From positions 1-64,000 of the forward strand of contig NZ_QITQ01000004.1 of NCBI RefSeq assembly GCF_003260265.1: a stretch of DNA of 64,000 nt. The letters are read 5' to 3'. The notes beneath the pieces are model-generated. The model made no database searches and was not told the origin of the DNA. It saw only the letters and a program-made list of their open reading frames with translations. Below, one piece after another: positions 30,245 through 39,937 of this stretch. Source of the DNA: Roseovarius amoyensis. GTDB taxonomy: Bacteria; Pseudomonadota; Alphaproteobacteria; Rhodobacterales; Rhodobacteraceae. The translations under genes and the position numbers were made by a program. How positions within the stretch are numbered: position 1 is the stretch's first letter; each line of letters starts with the position of its first letter.

Positions 30245-31531
30245 ATGACCAAACCCATCAAGACCACCACGCGCCGCGGCGCGCTAAAGACACTGGCGGG
30301 CGGCGCCGCCGGGGCGGCGACGCTGCCGCTTTGGGCGCGCTACGGCCAGGCGCAGTCGGCTGAACCTATCCGCATCGGCTTTCAGGTTCACCGCACCGGC
30401 ATCGGCGCCGCCTATGGCCGCTGGTACGATCGCACCACCCAGGCGGCGGTCAAGCTGATCAACGAAGAGGGCGGCATCAACGGCCGCATGGTCGAGATCG
30501 TGGCCGAGGATGACGGCACCGACCCCAAGCGCGGCGCCGAGGTGGTCGAGAAATTCGCCACCCAGCACAATTGCGACGTTGGATACGGCACGCTGTTTTC
30601 CCATGTCGTCGTCGGCTCCGCCCCCCGCGCGGGTGAGCTGAAGCTGCCCTATTTCGTGGTGTCCGAGGGGCATCACGTCGCCTCGGGCATGCTCAACCGC
30701 TATACGCTGCAGCCCGGCATCACCGACGTGAAAAGCCAGGTACAGGCAATGGCGCCCTTCATCACCGGCAACCTGGGCAAGAAGGTCACGATGGTCTTTC
30801 CCGACTACGGTTTCGGCTACGATCACCGCGACAACCTTGGCCCCGCGATCGAGGCCAGCGGCGGCGAGGTGATCGCCAAGATCGCCATTCCGCCCTCGGA
30901 AACCTCGTTCACCAAGTATTTCCCAAAGATCCCGCGCGAAACCGAGGTGCTGTATCACGTCATGGTCGGTCCCGCGGTGCTAACCTTCGTCAAGGAACTG
31001 GGTGAATTCTTTGGCCCCGCGCGGCCCGAGATTTTCGGCTTTATCGACAGCCTCGAGGCGGTCGACATCGCCAGCCCGGGGCTGGAATTCCTGGATGGCA
31101 CCTACATGTGGGAAGGGATGCCGCGCCACGCGCAGGAGGATCAGTCGGAATTCGACCGCTTCTACCGCGGAAAGGTCGGGGTCGATGCCCGCGGCGCATC
31201 GGTCAGTGACCCCACCGACGTGTCGACCTATGCCCACATGTTCGGCTGCTGGGAGACGCTATTCGTCATCAAGGCCGGGATGGAGGCCGCCGATTATCGC
31301 GGCCCCGATGACCGCGCCGCGCTGATCGAGGCGGTGGAGGCAATGACCGAGATGGAACATTCACGCCAGCATCCGCAGGGCGCCAAGCTGTTCAACGGCA
31401 AGACCCACCAGGTATTCGGCCCCCAGTTTATCAGCCGGGTCGAGGACGGGTTCCTGCGCAAGGTACACACCACCTCGATCGAGGATACCCTTTACCCCGA
31501 CGAAGTCGACTATACGACACAACCGTTCTGA
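30245..31531 (+). CDS. ABC-type substrate-binding protein, branched-chain amino acid/urea type, orphan
   Basis: 428 residues. A twin-arginine signal (TTTRRGALKTLAGG) precedes a type I periplasmic binding fold: IRIGFQVHRTGIGAAYGRW, QAAVKLINEEGGINGRMVEI, VVEKFATQHNCDVGYGTLFS and KVTMVFPDYGFGYDHRDNLG. This is the LivK/AmiC group that binds amino acids, amides or urea. No permease or ATPase gene is beside it, so it may serve a distant transporter or sense ligand. A strong terminator ends the unit. Confidence 0.85.
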   Translation: MTKPIKTTTRRGALKTLAGGAAGAATLPLWARYGQAQSAEPIRIGFQVHRTGIGAAYGRWYDRTTQAAVKLINEEGGINGRMVEIVAEDDGTDPKRGAEVVEKFATQHNCDVGYGTLFSHVVVGSAPRAGELKLPYFVVSEGHHVASGMLNRYTLQPGITDVKSQVQAMAPFITGNLGKKVTMVFPDYGFGYDHRDNLGPAIEASGGEVIAKIAIPPSETSFTKYFPKIPRETEVLYHVMVGPAVLTFVKELGEFFGPARPEIFGFIDSLEAVDIASPGLEFLDGTYMWEGMPRHAQEDQSEFDRFYRGKVGVDARGASVSDPTDVSTYAHMFGCWETLFVIKAGMEAADYRGPDDRAALIEAVEAMTEMEHSRQHPQGAKLFNGKTHQVFGPQFISRVEDGFLRKVHTTSIEDTLYPDEVDYTTQPF

Positions 31532-31552
31532 ACGCAGAGGCGGCGAAAAGAC

Positions 31553-31581
31553 AAAGGGCGCCCCACCGGGGCGCCCTTTTT
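31553..31581. terminator. Strong bidirectional terminator between the binding protein and degP
   Basis: AAAGGGCGCCCC (31553-31564) pairs with GGGGCGCCCTTT (31568-31579) across ACC, with T runs on both strands. It can serve the plus-strand binding-protein gene and the converging degP operon. Confidence 0.9.
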
Positions 31582-31600
31582 ACATCCGCTGTTCGCGGTG

Positions 31601-33061
31601 TCAGCCGTTGCCAAGCGACAGCGCCACGAACCGCGGCTCGCCACCCCGGCGCACCAGCAGCAGGATCGACTTGCGCCCTGCATCCTGTGCCTCGGAGATG
31701 CGCGTTTCGAGGTCGGTGATGCTGCGCAGCTTCTGCTGGCCGGCCTCGGTGATCACGTCACCGGCGCGCAGGCCCTTTTCATAGGCTTCCGACAGCGTGT
31801 CGATGTCCTTGACCACCAGCCCCTCGACGCCATCGTCCAGGTCCAGCTGCTCGCGCAGTTCGTCGTTCAGCGGCGTCAGGGTCAGCCCCATCAGCGTCTT
31901 TTCGACCTGGCCCGGCATGTCGTCTCCGGGCTGGGCCACGGGAATTGCGCCCTCGGCCTCTTCGCGGCGGCCCAGCGTCACCTTGAGGGTCTTGGTCTTG
32001 CCATCGCGGAAAACAACCATGCGAACGGTCTTGCCGACTTCGCTGTTACCGACGATGCGGACCAGCTGGCGGGTGTCGCTCACCTCGTGCCCGTCGAAGG
32101 ACATGATCACATCGCCGGCCTCGATCCCCGCTTCGGCGGCGGGGCCCTCGGGCACATCGGTCACCAGGGCACCGGCGACCTTTTCAAGCCCGATCGCCTC
32201 GGCCACGTCGTCAGTCACGTCCTGGATGCGCACGCCCAGCCAGCCACGGCGGGTTTCGCCGTATTGTCGCAGCTGGTCGACGACCCGCGAAACCACGTTC
32301 GAGGCCATCGAAAACCCGATCCCGATCGAGCCGCCATCGGGGCTGAGGATGGCCGTGTTCACACCGACCACGTTGCCATCCACGTCGAAAAGCGGCCCGC
32401 CGGAATTGCCCCGGTTGATCGCCGCGTCGGTCTGGATGTAGTCGTCATAGGTGCCCGACAGCGCCCGGTTGCGTGCCGAAACGATTCCCGCGCTAAGCGA
32501 AAAGCCCTGCCCCAGCGGGTTGCCCATCGCCAGCACCCAGTCGCCCACACGGGCGGTGTCACTGTCGCCGAAGCTGACGAACGGCAGCGGTTCCTCGGCA
32601 TTGACCTTGAGCAGCGCGATATCAGTCTTGGGGTCGGTGCCGATCAGTTCGGCCTCCAGTTTCTTGCCCGAAAAGAATTCGACGATGACCTCGTCGGCGC
32701 GCTCGATCACGTGGTTGTTGGTGACAACATAGCCATCCTCGGAAATCACGAAACCAGAGCCTAGCGCGGTCGTCCGGCGCGGCTGATCGCCGTTGCGATC
32801 CTGGAATTCACGAAAGAAATCCTCGAAGGGAGAGCCCTTGGGCACCATCGGCATTGGCGTCGCACCCTGGGCGACCACGGTTGTCGTGGTGATGTTGACC
32901 ACAGCCGGGCTGACCTTTTCGGCCAGCTCGGCAAAGCTGTCCGGACGGGCCTGCGCCGAAATGGCCTGGGCAACGATCAGGGCTATCGTCAAGGCCGTCA
33001 GCCAGATGGCCCGGACAGCGCCCTGATGGTCAGCCTGCTGCGCAATTGATCTTGAATACAC
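31601..33061 (-). CDS. degP: Do-family periplasmic serine protease DegP/DegQ
   Basis: 486 residues from a GTG at 33061 that is preceded by GGAGGAG; a longer frame reaches 33337 but lacks a ribosome site. A signal segment (about 15-38) ends ISAQA. The protease domain has the triad His117 (VTNNHV), Asp147 (TDIALL) and Ser220 (GNSGGP). Two PDZ domains follow, at about 270-360 (RRGWLGVRIQDV) and 385-486 (LMGLTLTPLNDEL). It degrades misfolded envelope proteins. Last gene of hflK-hflC-DUF2065-degP, matching its role beside membrane-protein quality control. Confidence 0.94.
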   Translation of the reverse strand: MYSRSIAQQADHQGAVRAIWLTALTIALIVAQAISAQARPDSFAELAEKVSPAVVNITTTTVVAQGATPMPMVPKGSPFEDFFREFQDRNGDQPRRTTALGSGFVISEDGYVVTNNHVIERADEVIVEFFSGKKLEAELIGTDPKTDIALLKVNAEEPLPFVSFGDSDTARVGDWVLAMGNPLGQGFSLSAGIVSARNRALSGTYDDYIQTDAAINRGNSGGPLFDVDGNVVGVNTAILSPDGGSIGIGFSMASNVVSRVVDQLRQYGETRRGWLGVRIQDVTDDVAEAIGLEKVAGALVTDVPEGPAAEAGIEAGDVIMSFDGHEVSDTRQLVRIVGNSEVGKTVRMVVFRDGKTKTLKVTLGRREEAEGAIPVAQPGDDMPGQVEKTLMGLTLTPLNDELREQLDLDDGVEGLVVKDIDTLSEAYEKGLRAGDVITEAGQQKLRSITDLETRISEAQDAGRKSILLLVRRGGEPRFVALSLGNG

Positions 33062-33197
33062 GGAATTCTCCTCCGTATTGGGGGCCGGCTGGCGGCCCTT
33101 CTCTTGATGAGTTGCACCGCCAATGTAGGCAGTGCGACACCGATCTGAAAGAGACGCGAGGGATGTCACGATCATGTGATACTCCGCACCGGCACGA

Positions 33198-33392
33198 TCA
33201 GGCGCCCAGCGCCTTGGCGCACCACAGGAATACCAGCCCCAGCGCGACAGCCCCCAGCCCCACCAGGCGGCGGTTTTCCACCGGCATGGCGCGCAGAACG
33301 GCAAGCATCTGTTCAACAAGCGAAGGGGCCAGCGCATAGACCAGCCCCTCCACCACCAAAACCAGCCCGAACGCCAGCAGGACGGTCGCCAT
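33198..33392 (-). CDS. DUF2065-family small membrane protein
   Basis: 64 residues with two membrane helices (about 3-24 and 44-61) joined by a loop with PVENRRLVGLGAV. DUF2065 proteins sit after hflC in many proteobacteria; their function is unknown. It overlaps the hflC stop by one base. Between it and degP are 136 bases that include the degP ribosome site. Confidence 0.9.
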   Translation of the reverse strand: MATVLLAFGLVLVVEGLVYALAPSLVEQMLAVLRAMPVENRRLVGLGAVALGLVFLWCAKALGA

Positions 33393-34432
33393 TACTGCGC
33401 TTCCGTCGCGCCAGCCCCGTCATCCGCCGCGCCCGACTGTTCCTGTTCCAGCCTCTGGCGTTCGGCCTCTGGCAGATCGTCCGAGATCTGCTGCTCCGGC
33501 GCCATCTCGCGCAGCTTGTCGATGTCGATGCCGTCAACATCGACACTGCCCAGCCCGCCGGCACGAATGGCCGAGAACATCTCGGTCAGGAATTCGCTGT
33601 TCGGCGAAAAGACCAGGGTCGAATTCCCCGGCTGCAACGTCCGTTCCAGTGCCGCCAGCGAACGGTAGAAGGCAAAGAACTCGGCGTTGTTGCCGAACGC
33701 CTCGGCATAGATGCGGTTCCGTACCGCGTCGGCCTCGCCTCGGGTGATCTCGGCATCCCGCTCGGCGTTGGATACGGTCTCGACAACGGTCCGGTCTGCG
33801 GCTGCGCGCACGCGCTGCGCCGCCTCGTTACCGCGGGCGATCTCGTCTGCGGCCTCGCGCTCACGCTCGGCGCGCATCCGGGCAAAGGTGGCATCGAGGT
33901 TCTGCTGTGGCAGGTTGGTCTGCTTGAGCCGAACATCGACGATTTCCAGCCCCAGGCCCTCGGCACTGGTACGCGCCTGGGCGCGGATTCGCAGCGCCAG
34001 ATCACGCCGCTCGGGCGACAGGATCGTATCCGACGTCACCTGGTCGGCGCCCAGCACCTCGCGGATCTGGGCGTTGAGGATCGACGAAAGCCGGTCTTCG
34101 GCGGCGCGAATGCCGCCCACGCCCACCGCCTGGCGGAACTGAACCACGTCGGCGATGCGATAGCGCGCGAAGGCATCAACAACCAGCCGGCGGTCGTCCG
34201 ACGGCGTCACTTCGATGGTTTCGGTGTCGAACGACAGGATGCGGTCGTCATAGCGCACCACCTCCTGGATGATCGGGATCTTGAAGCCCAGACCGGGCTC
34301 TTCGACCACCTGCTTGATCTGGCCAAATTGCAGCACCAGCGCCTTTTCACGTTCGTCGACAATGAAGAGCGACGACAAGACCCCGATGACCACGATCACC
34401 AGAACGGGAAGAAGAAAGGCCGTTTTCCGCAT
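33392..34432 (-). CDS. hflC: HflC, band-7 modulator of FtsH
   Basis: 346 residues. One N-terminal membrane helix (about 5-24), an SPFH/band-7 domain (EREKALVLQFGQIKQVVEEP, YDDRILSFDTE, DRRLVVDAFARYRIAD) and a long coiled-coil (about 190-270). With HflK it forms the large periplasmic cage that limits FtsH proteolysis. The tail after about 300 is acidic and glutamine-rich. Start and hflK stop overlap by one base. Confidence 0.93.
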   Translation of the reverse strand: MRKTAFLLPVLVIVVIGVLSSLFIVDEREKALVLQFGQIKQVVEEPGLGFKIPIIQEVVRYDDRILSFDTETIEVTPSDDRRLVVDAFARYRIADVVQFRQAVGVGGIRAAEDRLSSILNAQIREVLGADQVTSDTILSPERRDLALRIRAQARTSAEGLGLEIVDVRLKQTNLPQQNLDATFARMRAEREREAADEIARGNEAAQRVRAAADRTVVETVSNAERDAEITRGEADAVRNRIYAEAFGNNAEFFAFYRSLAALERTLQPGNSTLVFSPNSEFLTEMFSAIRAGGLGSVDVDGIDIDKLREMAPEQQISDDLPEAERQRLEQEQSGAADDGAGATEAQ

Positions 34433-35595
34433 CAGTTCGCTCCCCCGGTCCCGCGAGAACCCGTGCCGCGCGTCAATTCATTCAGCGGCAGATATGGCAC
34501 CACGCCATTGCCGCCCTCGCCGCCCGCCAGGGTTTCGTCGATCAACATCTTGTCGAGCCCACCCAGCGTGCGTTCAATCGTTTCGAGATACAGCCGGCGC
34601 TGGGTCACTTCGGGCGCACGGTTGAACTCCTGCGCAACGGCGATAAAGCGGCTTGCCTCACCGATGGCCTCGTTGACCACCGAGGCGCGATAGCCCTCAG
34701 CCTCTTCCAGCACGCGCGCGGCCTCGCCGCGTGCCTCGGCCAGTACCCGGTTGGCATAGGCGTCGGCCTGGCGTTGCAGCCGGTCACGTTCCTGTTCGGC
34801 GGCCTGCACTTCGCGGAAGGCATCGATCACCTGCACCGGCGGGTCGGCGGTATCCAGGTTCACCCGCACGATGTTGATGCCGCTTTCGTAATCATCCAGC
34901 GTCTGCTGGATGTTTTCGCGGGCGGTATCGGCGATGATGCCACGGTCACGGTTCAGAATCGGGGCAAGGTTCGTTGCCGCGATGATCTCGCGCATGACCG
35001 ATTCCGACACCGCGCGCACCGTCAGCTCGGGGTCGCGAATGTTGAACAGCAGCTTGGCGGGATCGTTGATGTTCCAAACCACCTGGAAATCGATGTCAAC
35101 GATGTTGGCGTCGGTGGTCAGCATCAGCCCGTCATCGTCGCGGCCGCGGCCGACACCGACATCTTCGGTCCGTTCCGAGGTGACGTTGACCACGTCATAG
35201 GTCACCACCGGCCACGGCGCAAAGTTGAGGCCCGGATTCCCGATCGAGGAAAACTCGCCCAGGAAGAGCTCGACCGATTGTTCCTCGGGCTTGACGGTAT
35301 AGAAACTCGCCGCGCCCCACAGGACCACGGCGATGACGGCGCCCAGCAGCACCGTACCCCGGCCAAAGGCGGGGCCTCCGCCCTGGCCGCTGCCGCCGCT
35401 GCGGCCACCGCCGCCACGGCCGCCCATCAGCACCCGCAGCTGGTCCTGGCCCTTGCGCACAAGCTCGTCAATCTCGGGGATCTGCGGCCCGCCCTCGGTC
35501 GGGCGCCGTCCGCCACGGCCGCCGCGACGATCATCGTCGCCGCCATTGCCGCCCGAACCTCCGCCGCCCCAAGGGCCGCCAGAATTTCCAGCCAT
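34432..35595 (-). CDS. hflK: HflK, band-7 modulator of FtsH
   Basis: 387 residues. A glycine-rich cytoplasmic N-terminus (about 1-78, with GGRGGGGRSGGSGQGGG) precedes a membrane helix at about 82-100 (VLLGAVIAVVLWGAASFYTV) and a band-7 domain (EEQSVELFLGEFSSIGNPGL, DADFQVVWNI-like VDIDFQVVWNINDPAKLLFN). A coiled-coil carries EQERDRLQRQADAYANRVLA. Paired with HflC. First gene of the operon; the 71 bases before it are the gap to gor. Confidence 0.93.
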   Translation of the reverse strand: MAGNSGGPWGGGGSGGNGGDDDRRGGRGGRRPTEGGPQIPEIDELVRKGQDQLRVLMGGRGGGGRSGGSGQGGGPAFGRGTVLLGAVIAVVLWGAASFYTVKPEEQSVELFLGEFSSIGNPGLNFAPWPVVTYDVVNVTSERTEDVGVGRGRDDDGLMLTTDANIVDIDFQVVWNINDPAKLLFNIRDPELTVRAVSESVMREIIAATNLAPILNRDRGIIADTARENIQQTLDDYESGINIVRVNLDTADPPVQVIDAFREVQAAEQERDRLQRQADAYANRVLAEARGEAARVLEEAEGYRASVVNEAIGEASRFIAVAQEFNRAPEVTQRRLYLETIERTLGGLDKMLIDETLAGGEGGNGVVPYLPLNELTRGTGSRGTGGAN

Positions 35596-35666
35596 CTATC
35601 CTCTTCCTTCCGTTTTCAGCGTCTTCCGGAACACTGTGCCCTAAACTGTGTGCGAAGGGGCAAAAA

Positions 35667-37022
35667 TCAACCGCCGCGCACCGGCTCTTTCATAGTTACG
35701 ACCTCTTCGGACATGGTGGGATGCACCGCAACCGTGCGGTCGAAGTCCGTCTTGGTGGCCCCCATCTTGACCGCGATACCAACCATCTGGATCATCTCGC
35801 CCGCCCCGGGCGCGACGATGTGACAGCCCAGCACCTTGTCGGTGGCGCGGCTGACGACCAGCTTCATCAGCACCCTGTCGGACCGGCCGGCAAAGCTTTG
35901 CTGCATAGGCTTGAACGAGGTGCAGTAGATATCCACCGGCTCGCGTTCGCGCGCCTCTTCCTCCGACAGGCCGACGGTGCCGAATTCCGGCTGGGTAAAG
36001 ACCGCGGTCGGGATCAGCTCGTGATCGACCGGCGTCGGGTTGCCGTTGAACACCGTCTCGACAAAGGCCATGCCCTCGCGGATGGCGACCGGGGTCAGGT
36101 TGACCCGGTCGGTGACGTCACCGATGGCATAGACAGACGGCACGCCTGTCTGGCTGTATTCATCGACGATCACCTCGCCCTTGCGGCCCAGTTTCACGCC
36201 GGCCTCTTCCAGCCCCATGTCGGCGGTGTTAGGCGCGCGCCCGGTGGCGAACATCACCTTGTCGAATACCTGCTCGGTGCCGTTGGTGGCCTTGATGCGC
36301 CAGCCGCCCTCGGCCGGCTCCATTCCCAGTATGTTGGTGCCCAGGTGCAGGTCGACACCGTTGTTGATCATCTCTTCGGCGATCAGGCCGCGCGCCTCTT
36401 CGTCAAAGCCGCGCAGGATCTGCGCGCCGCGGTAGAATTGGGTCACCTGCACCCCCAACCCGTTGAGGATACCGGCAAATTCGCAGGCGATATAGCCGCC
36501 GCCGATGATCAGCATCGACCTGGGCAGATCGTCGAGATGAAAGATGTCGTTCGAGGTGATGCCGTCCTCGGCGCCGGGCAGGTCGGGCTTGACCGGCCGC
36601 CCGCCGGTGGCGACAAGGATATGCTTGGCGGTTACGCTGCGGCCGTCAGCCAGCTCGACCGTGTGCGCATCGCGCAGCCGCGCGCGCTGGTCAAAGGTTT
36701 CCACCCCATTTGAACCCAGTATCTTGCGATAGACCCCTTCGAGGCGGTCCAGCTCGGCGTGCAGTTTTGTCTTGAACGCCGGCCAGTCGAACCCGCCGGA
36801 ATGCGCCGTCCAGCCATAGCTTTGCGCGTCCTCAATATGGCCGGGGTATTCGCTGGCAAAGACCATCAGTTTCTTGGGCACACAGCCCCGAATCACGCAG
36901 GTGCCGCCATAGCGGTCTACCTCGGCCAGCGCCACACGCGCGCCACCCTGTGCCGCCACGCGGGCCGCGCGCACGCCGCCCGAGCCGCCGCCGATCACGA
37001 ACAGATCATAGTCGAATGCCAT
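35667..37022 (-). CDS. gor: Glutathione-disulfide reductase
   Basis: 451 residues, flavin disulfide oxidoreductase that keeps glutathione reduced with NADPH. FAD-binding GGGSGG is at 11-16, the redox pair Cys42-x4-Cys47 in GGTCVIRGC, the second nucleotide motif GGGYIACEFA and FATGRAPNT in the middle, and the catalytic base in AVHPTMSEE near the C-terminus. It clusters with rpiA, 14 bases away, so both NADPH use and pentose-phosphate flux are in one unit. Confidence 0.93.
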   Translation of the reverse strand: MAFDYDLFVIGGGSGGVRAARVAAQGGARVALAEVDRYGGTCVIRGCVPKKLMVFASEYPGHIEDAQSYGWTAHSGGFDWPAFKTKLHAELDRLEGVYRKILGSNGVETFDQRARLRDAHTVELADGRSVTAKHILVATGGRPVKPDLPGAEDGITSNDIFHLDDLPRSMLIIGGGYIACEFAGILNGLGVQVTQFYRGAQILRGFDEEARGLIAEEMINNGVDLHLGTNILGMEPAEGGWRIKATNGTEQVFDKVMFATGRAPNTADMGLEEAGVKLGRKGEVIVDEYSQTGVPSVYAIGDVTDRVNLTPVAIREGMAFVETVFNGNPTPVDHELIPTAVFTQPEFGTVGLSEEEAREREPVDIYCTSFKPMQQSFAGRSDRVLMKLVVSRATDKVLGCHIVAPGAGEMIQMVGIAVKMGATKTDFDRTVAVHPTMSEEVVTMKEPVRGG

Positions 37023-37036
37023 ATGCCGTGCCGTTC

Positions 37037-37825
37037 CTAGTCCTGCAGGTCGGAAAACAGGTTCTCGGATTCCAGGAAATCCAGGCGATCCTGCTCGACC
37101 GTGCCCTCGTTGATGTTGCGGGTCTCGACCCGGCCATCGCCATGACCGACGATGACCACATCGCAGATATCCATGAACAGCCCGTTTTCAACGACCCCCG
37201 GCATCTGGTTCAGCGCCATCGCCAACTGATGCGGGTTGCCGATCCGGCCCAGGTGCAGATCGAGGATGTAATTGCCCTCGTCGGTGACGAAGGGATGATC
37301 GCCGTTCATCCTGAGCGACGCATCGCGCCCCAGTACGTCCATACTGACCAGCAGCTCCTCGATCAGCGCGCGCGTGGTCTGCCAGCCAAACGGGATCACC
37401 TCGACCGGCAGGGGAAAGGCGCCCAGGTGTTCGACCTCCTTGCCGACATCGGCGATCACGATCATCTGGTCGGACGCGGTGGCAACGATCTTTTCCTGCA
37501 ACAGCGCCCCGCCTCCGCCCTTGATCAGGTTCAGATCGCCATCGAATTCATCAGCGCCGTCGATCGTCAGGTCCAGCCATTTCGCCTCGTCCAGGCTGAT
37601 GACGTCGATGCCGACCTCGCGGGCCAGTTCGGCGGTGCGCACCGATGTCGGCACGCCGCAGATCTTCAGCCCGTCATCGCGCACCAGTTCCCCAAGACAC
37701 CGTACCATCCAGGCGGCGGTGCTGCCGGTCCCCAGACCGACGCGCATTCCGTCCTCGACGAAATCGACCGCCCGCTTGGCGGCGACGAACTTGGCCTTGT
37801 CGATAGGCGACAATTCTCCGGACAT
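37037..37825 (-). CDS. rpiA: Ribose-5-phosphate isomerase A
   Basis: 262 residues. Interconverts ribose 5-phosphate and ribulose 5-phosphate. Seen: VGLGTGSTAAWMVRCLGE, the catalytic-site TIDGADEFD and LIKGGGGALLQEKIVA, and the metal/phosphate region PVEVIPFGW. The start at 37825 is preferred over an ATG six codons upstream because family members begin MS..L and GGGGGT lies ahead. It continues directly into gor. Confidence 0.94.
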   Translation of the reverse strand: MSGELSPIDKAKFVAAKRAVDFVEDGMRVGLGTGSTAAWMVRCLGELVRDDGLKICGVPTSVRTAELAREVGIDVISLDEAKWLDLTIDGADEFDGDLNLIKGGGGALLQEKIVATASDQMIVIADVGKEVEHLGAFPLPVEVIPFGWQTTRALIEELLVSMDVLGRDASLRMNGDHPFVTDEGNYILDLHLGRIGNPHQLAMALNQMPGVVENGLFMDICDVVIVGHGDGRVETRNINEGTVEQDRLDFLESENLFSDLQD

Positions 37826-37902
37826 GGCAGACCCCCGATACATCCCGCCCGGTTATAAGAGAGATGCGCGCCCGGTGCGAGGGGCAAAAGGGAGGTTCCG
37901 GG

Positions 37903-38787
37903 CTATTCTCTTGCCGGAATGGCCTTGAGATAGGCGGCAATGGCGCGACGGTCCGAGGCAGGCAGATGCGCAAGGTTGCGGCGCACCGCCTCCATCCCCT
38001 CGCCCCAGCGGTGCGATTGTGCGTGTGTCTCGGCCGGTTCCAGCAGGGCGGCGATCTCGTCCAGGCCGGCCTCGGCGATCAGGGGCGACGCAGGGGTGAT
38101 ATTGGGCGCGGGCAGGCCATCGGGCCCCTCCAGCGCCTCGGCCCCGGCCAGCCAGCGGCGATAGTCGGGCCCGCCAAGGGCGGCGCGCGGCGTGTGGCAG
38201 GTGCCGCAATGGCCCGGCCCCTCGACCAGGTATTGTCCGCGCGCCACGTCGGCATCATCGCCCGCCCCGGCAACCGCGCCGGGCCTCAGAAAACGCTGCT
38301 TCCACACCCCCAGCAGCCGCCGGTTGTCATAGGGAAAGCGCAGATCATGCGGGGGATTGTCGCGCGCCTCGGGCGGAAGGGTCTGCAGGTAGGCCCACAG
38401 GTCGGCGATGTCGCCCGCGCGCATCCGGGCATAGGAGGTATAAGGAAAGGCTGGATAGTAATGCTCGCCCTGAGGCGATACCCCGCGCGTCATAGCCGCC
38501 ATGAATTGCCGATCGGTCCATGCGCCGATTCCGTGAGTCGGGTGGGGCGAGATGTTGGGTGCCACGAACGTGCCGTAGCGGCTGACCAGTTCGCGCCCGC
38601 CGCCCAGCCGGGGATTGGCGGCGGCGTCGCTGCCGGGTGTGGCGTGACAGGTGCCACAGCCCCCGGCCCGGAACACCGCCTCGCCCCGGGTCGGGTCGCC
38701 TGGGGCGGGTGCGTCAGACAAGGGGGCGGGCTCGGGCGCGCAGGCCGCGAGCAGCGCCAGCGCCAAGGCCGTGATCCGCACGCGCAT
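37903..38787 (-). CDS. Dihaem cytochrome c lipoprotein
   Basis: 294 residues. MRVRITALALALLAAC is a lipoprotein signal with Cys16 as anchor. Two haem-binding motifs: CGTCH at 44-48 and CGTCH at 194-198, each in its own class I cytochrome c fold. The arrangement resembles the c-type subunits of alcohol, sorbitol or gluconate dehydrogenases and other periplasmic electron carriers, but no dehydrogenase is adjacent. A longer frame reaching 38964 lacks a signal and runs through a very GC-rich palindromic stretch (38797-38852), so 38787 is chosen. Confidence 0.85.
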   Translation of the reverse strand: MRVRITALALALLAACAPEPAPLSDAPAPGDPTRGEAVFRAGGCGTCHATPGSDAAANPRLGGGRELVSRYGTFVAPNISPHPTHGIGAWTDRQFMAAMTRGVSPQGEHYYPAFPYTSYARMRAGDIADLWAYLQTLPPEARDNPPHDLRFPYDNRRLLGVWKQRFLRPGAVAGAGDDADVARGQYLVEGPGHCGTCHTPRAALGGPDYRRWLAGAEALEGPDGLPAPNITPASPLIAEAGLDEIAALLEPAETHAQSHRWGEGMEAVRRNLAHLPASDRRAIAAYLKAIPARE

Positions 38788-39027
38788 AATCGCCCCGCCC
38801 GGCGGCACCGCCGGGCAGCCCCCGGCCGCCCCCCCGGGCGGGGGCTTTACCCCCACCCGCGGCCCGGTGCTGCCCTCTGCGCAAGTGCCGTCATGACCCA
38901 AGTCGGATGGATGCGGCCCGAAGGCCAGCCACCATCCTTTGTTCCCTGACTGCGCCGATTTCATCGAAGGTTATCTTGCTTTGGCCGGCGATCACGACAT
39001 TCGTTCGACCCACCCGGCTGCCCGCGT

Positions 39028-39711
39028 TCAGCGTTTCTTGAACTTGTAGGAAACCCCCAGCGCGATCTGGTTGCTGATCACCTCGGTGTTCAGCCAGCCA
39101 CCGCCGCTAAGGTCGGCCTCGATATCGGCCCAGCCCGATTTCAGCTCGGCGAAAACCGCCCAGCGGTCATTGATCTCGGCCTCGACCCCGACCAGCACCT
39201 GCGCCGCCGGCCCGCCGAACTGGTATTCCGAGGTCCGCGTGGTCAACGGAACGTTGGCGACCTCGACATGCGGGGTGGTAAAGCCCAGCCCGGCCCCGAC
39301 ATAGGGCGTGAACCGCGATTTGTTGAGAAACCGGTAGTGGACGTTGAATGTCACCATGTTGATGCCGTCGGTGAATTCCAGCATCGAGAACTGGGCCGGC
39401 ATCGGCTTGGCCGCAACCTTGGTATGGGCGTTGTCAAAGGCCAGGCCCCAGTTGGGATGGTTGTCCATCCACCAGGTCACCCGCCAGCCGAAATAGGGTG
39501 GCATCTTGTTTGATTCGCCGTCCCAGTTGGCCCGCGCCGATTGCGGCCCCGCCCCGTCGAGGAAATCGAAATTCACCGTCGAGCTGGGTGAGTCGTTGAT
39601 GCCGGTATAAAAGGACAACACGATCTCGGCCGAGGCCGGTGCCGCACCGCACATCGCCGCCACCCCCGCAGCCGCCAGAATCCGCCGTCCGATTGTCCGA
39701 ATCCGTATCAT
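39028..39711 (-). CDS. Outer-membrane beta-barrel protein
   Basis: 227 residues with a signal peptide ending APASA before Glu29. The mature part alternates amphipathic strands (EIVLSFYTGIND, GWRVTWWMDN, WGLAFDNAHTKV, NMVTFNVHYRFLNK, FTPYVGAGLGF, AQVLVGVEAEI, WAVFAELKSGWADIEADL) and ends IALGVSYKFKKR. The strand with FTPYVGAGLG is common in OmpW- and Lom-like barrels. Function unknown. The start at 39711 has only GAGG near it; an ATG five codons upstream (39726) is possible. Confidence 0.72.
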   Translation of the reverse strand: MIRIRTIGRRILAAAGVAAMCGAAPASAEIVLSFYTGINDSPSSTVNFDFLDGAGPQSARANWDGESNKMPPYFGWRVTWWMDNHPNWGLAFDNAHTKVAAKPMPAQFSMLEFTDGINMVTFNVHYRFLNKSRFTPYVGAGLGFTTPHVEVANVPLTTRTSEYQFGGPAAQVLVGVEAEINDRWAVFAELKSGWADIEADLSGGGWLNTEVISNQIALGVSYKFKKR

Positions 39712-39937
39712 CCTCAGCCCTCGCATCCGTGAATTTGATTGCGCCCGCATAGCGCCGCCCGTTCGGCGGCAAGCCCGGCCTTTGGCCGTATGTTTCCGGG
39801 CTCGGTCAGGCTGGTACAAGGGCTTTCCGGCAACAGCGACGATATGTCCGACCAGAGTGCCGCGCGGGGGCGGGTTTCAACGTGTGGTTGCCGGATTCCG
39901 GCATGACGCGGGCCCGGATTTCGGGCAACATCGCGGC

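Noticed and set aside
37903-38964. Longer form of the cytochrome c with 59 extra residues
   Set aside because: The extra part crosses a GC palindrome and would hide the lipoprotein signal that begins at 38787.
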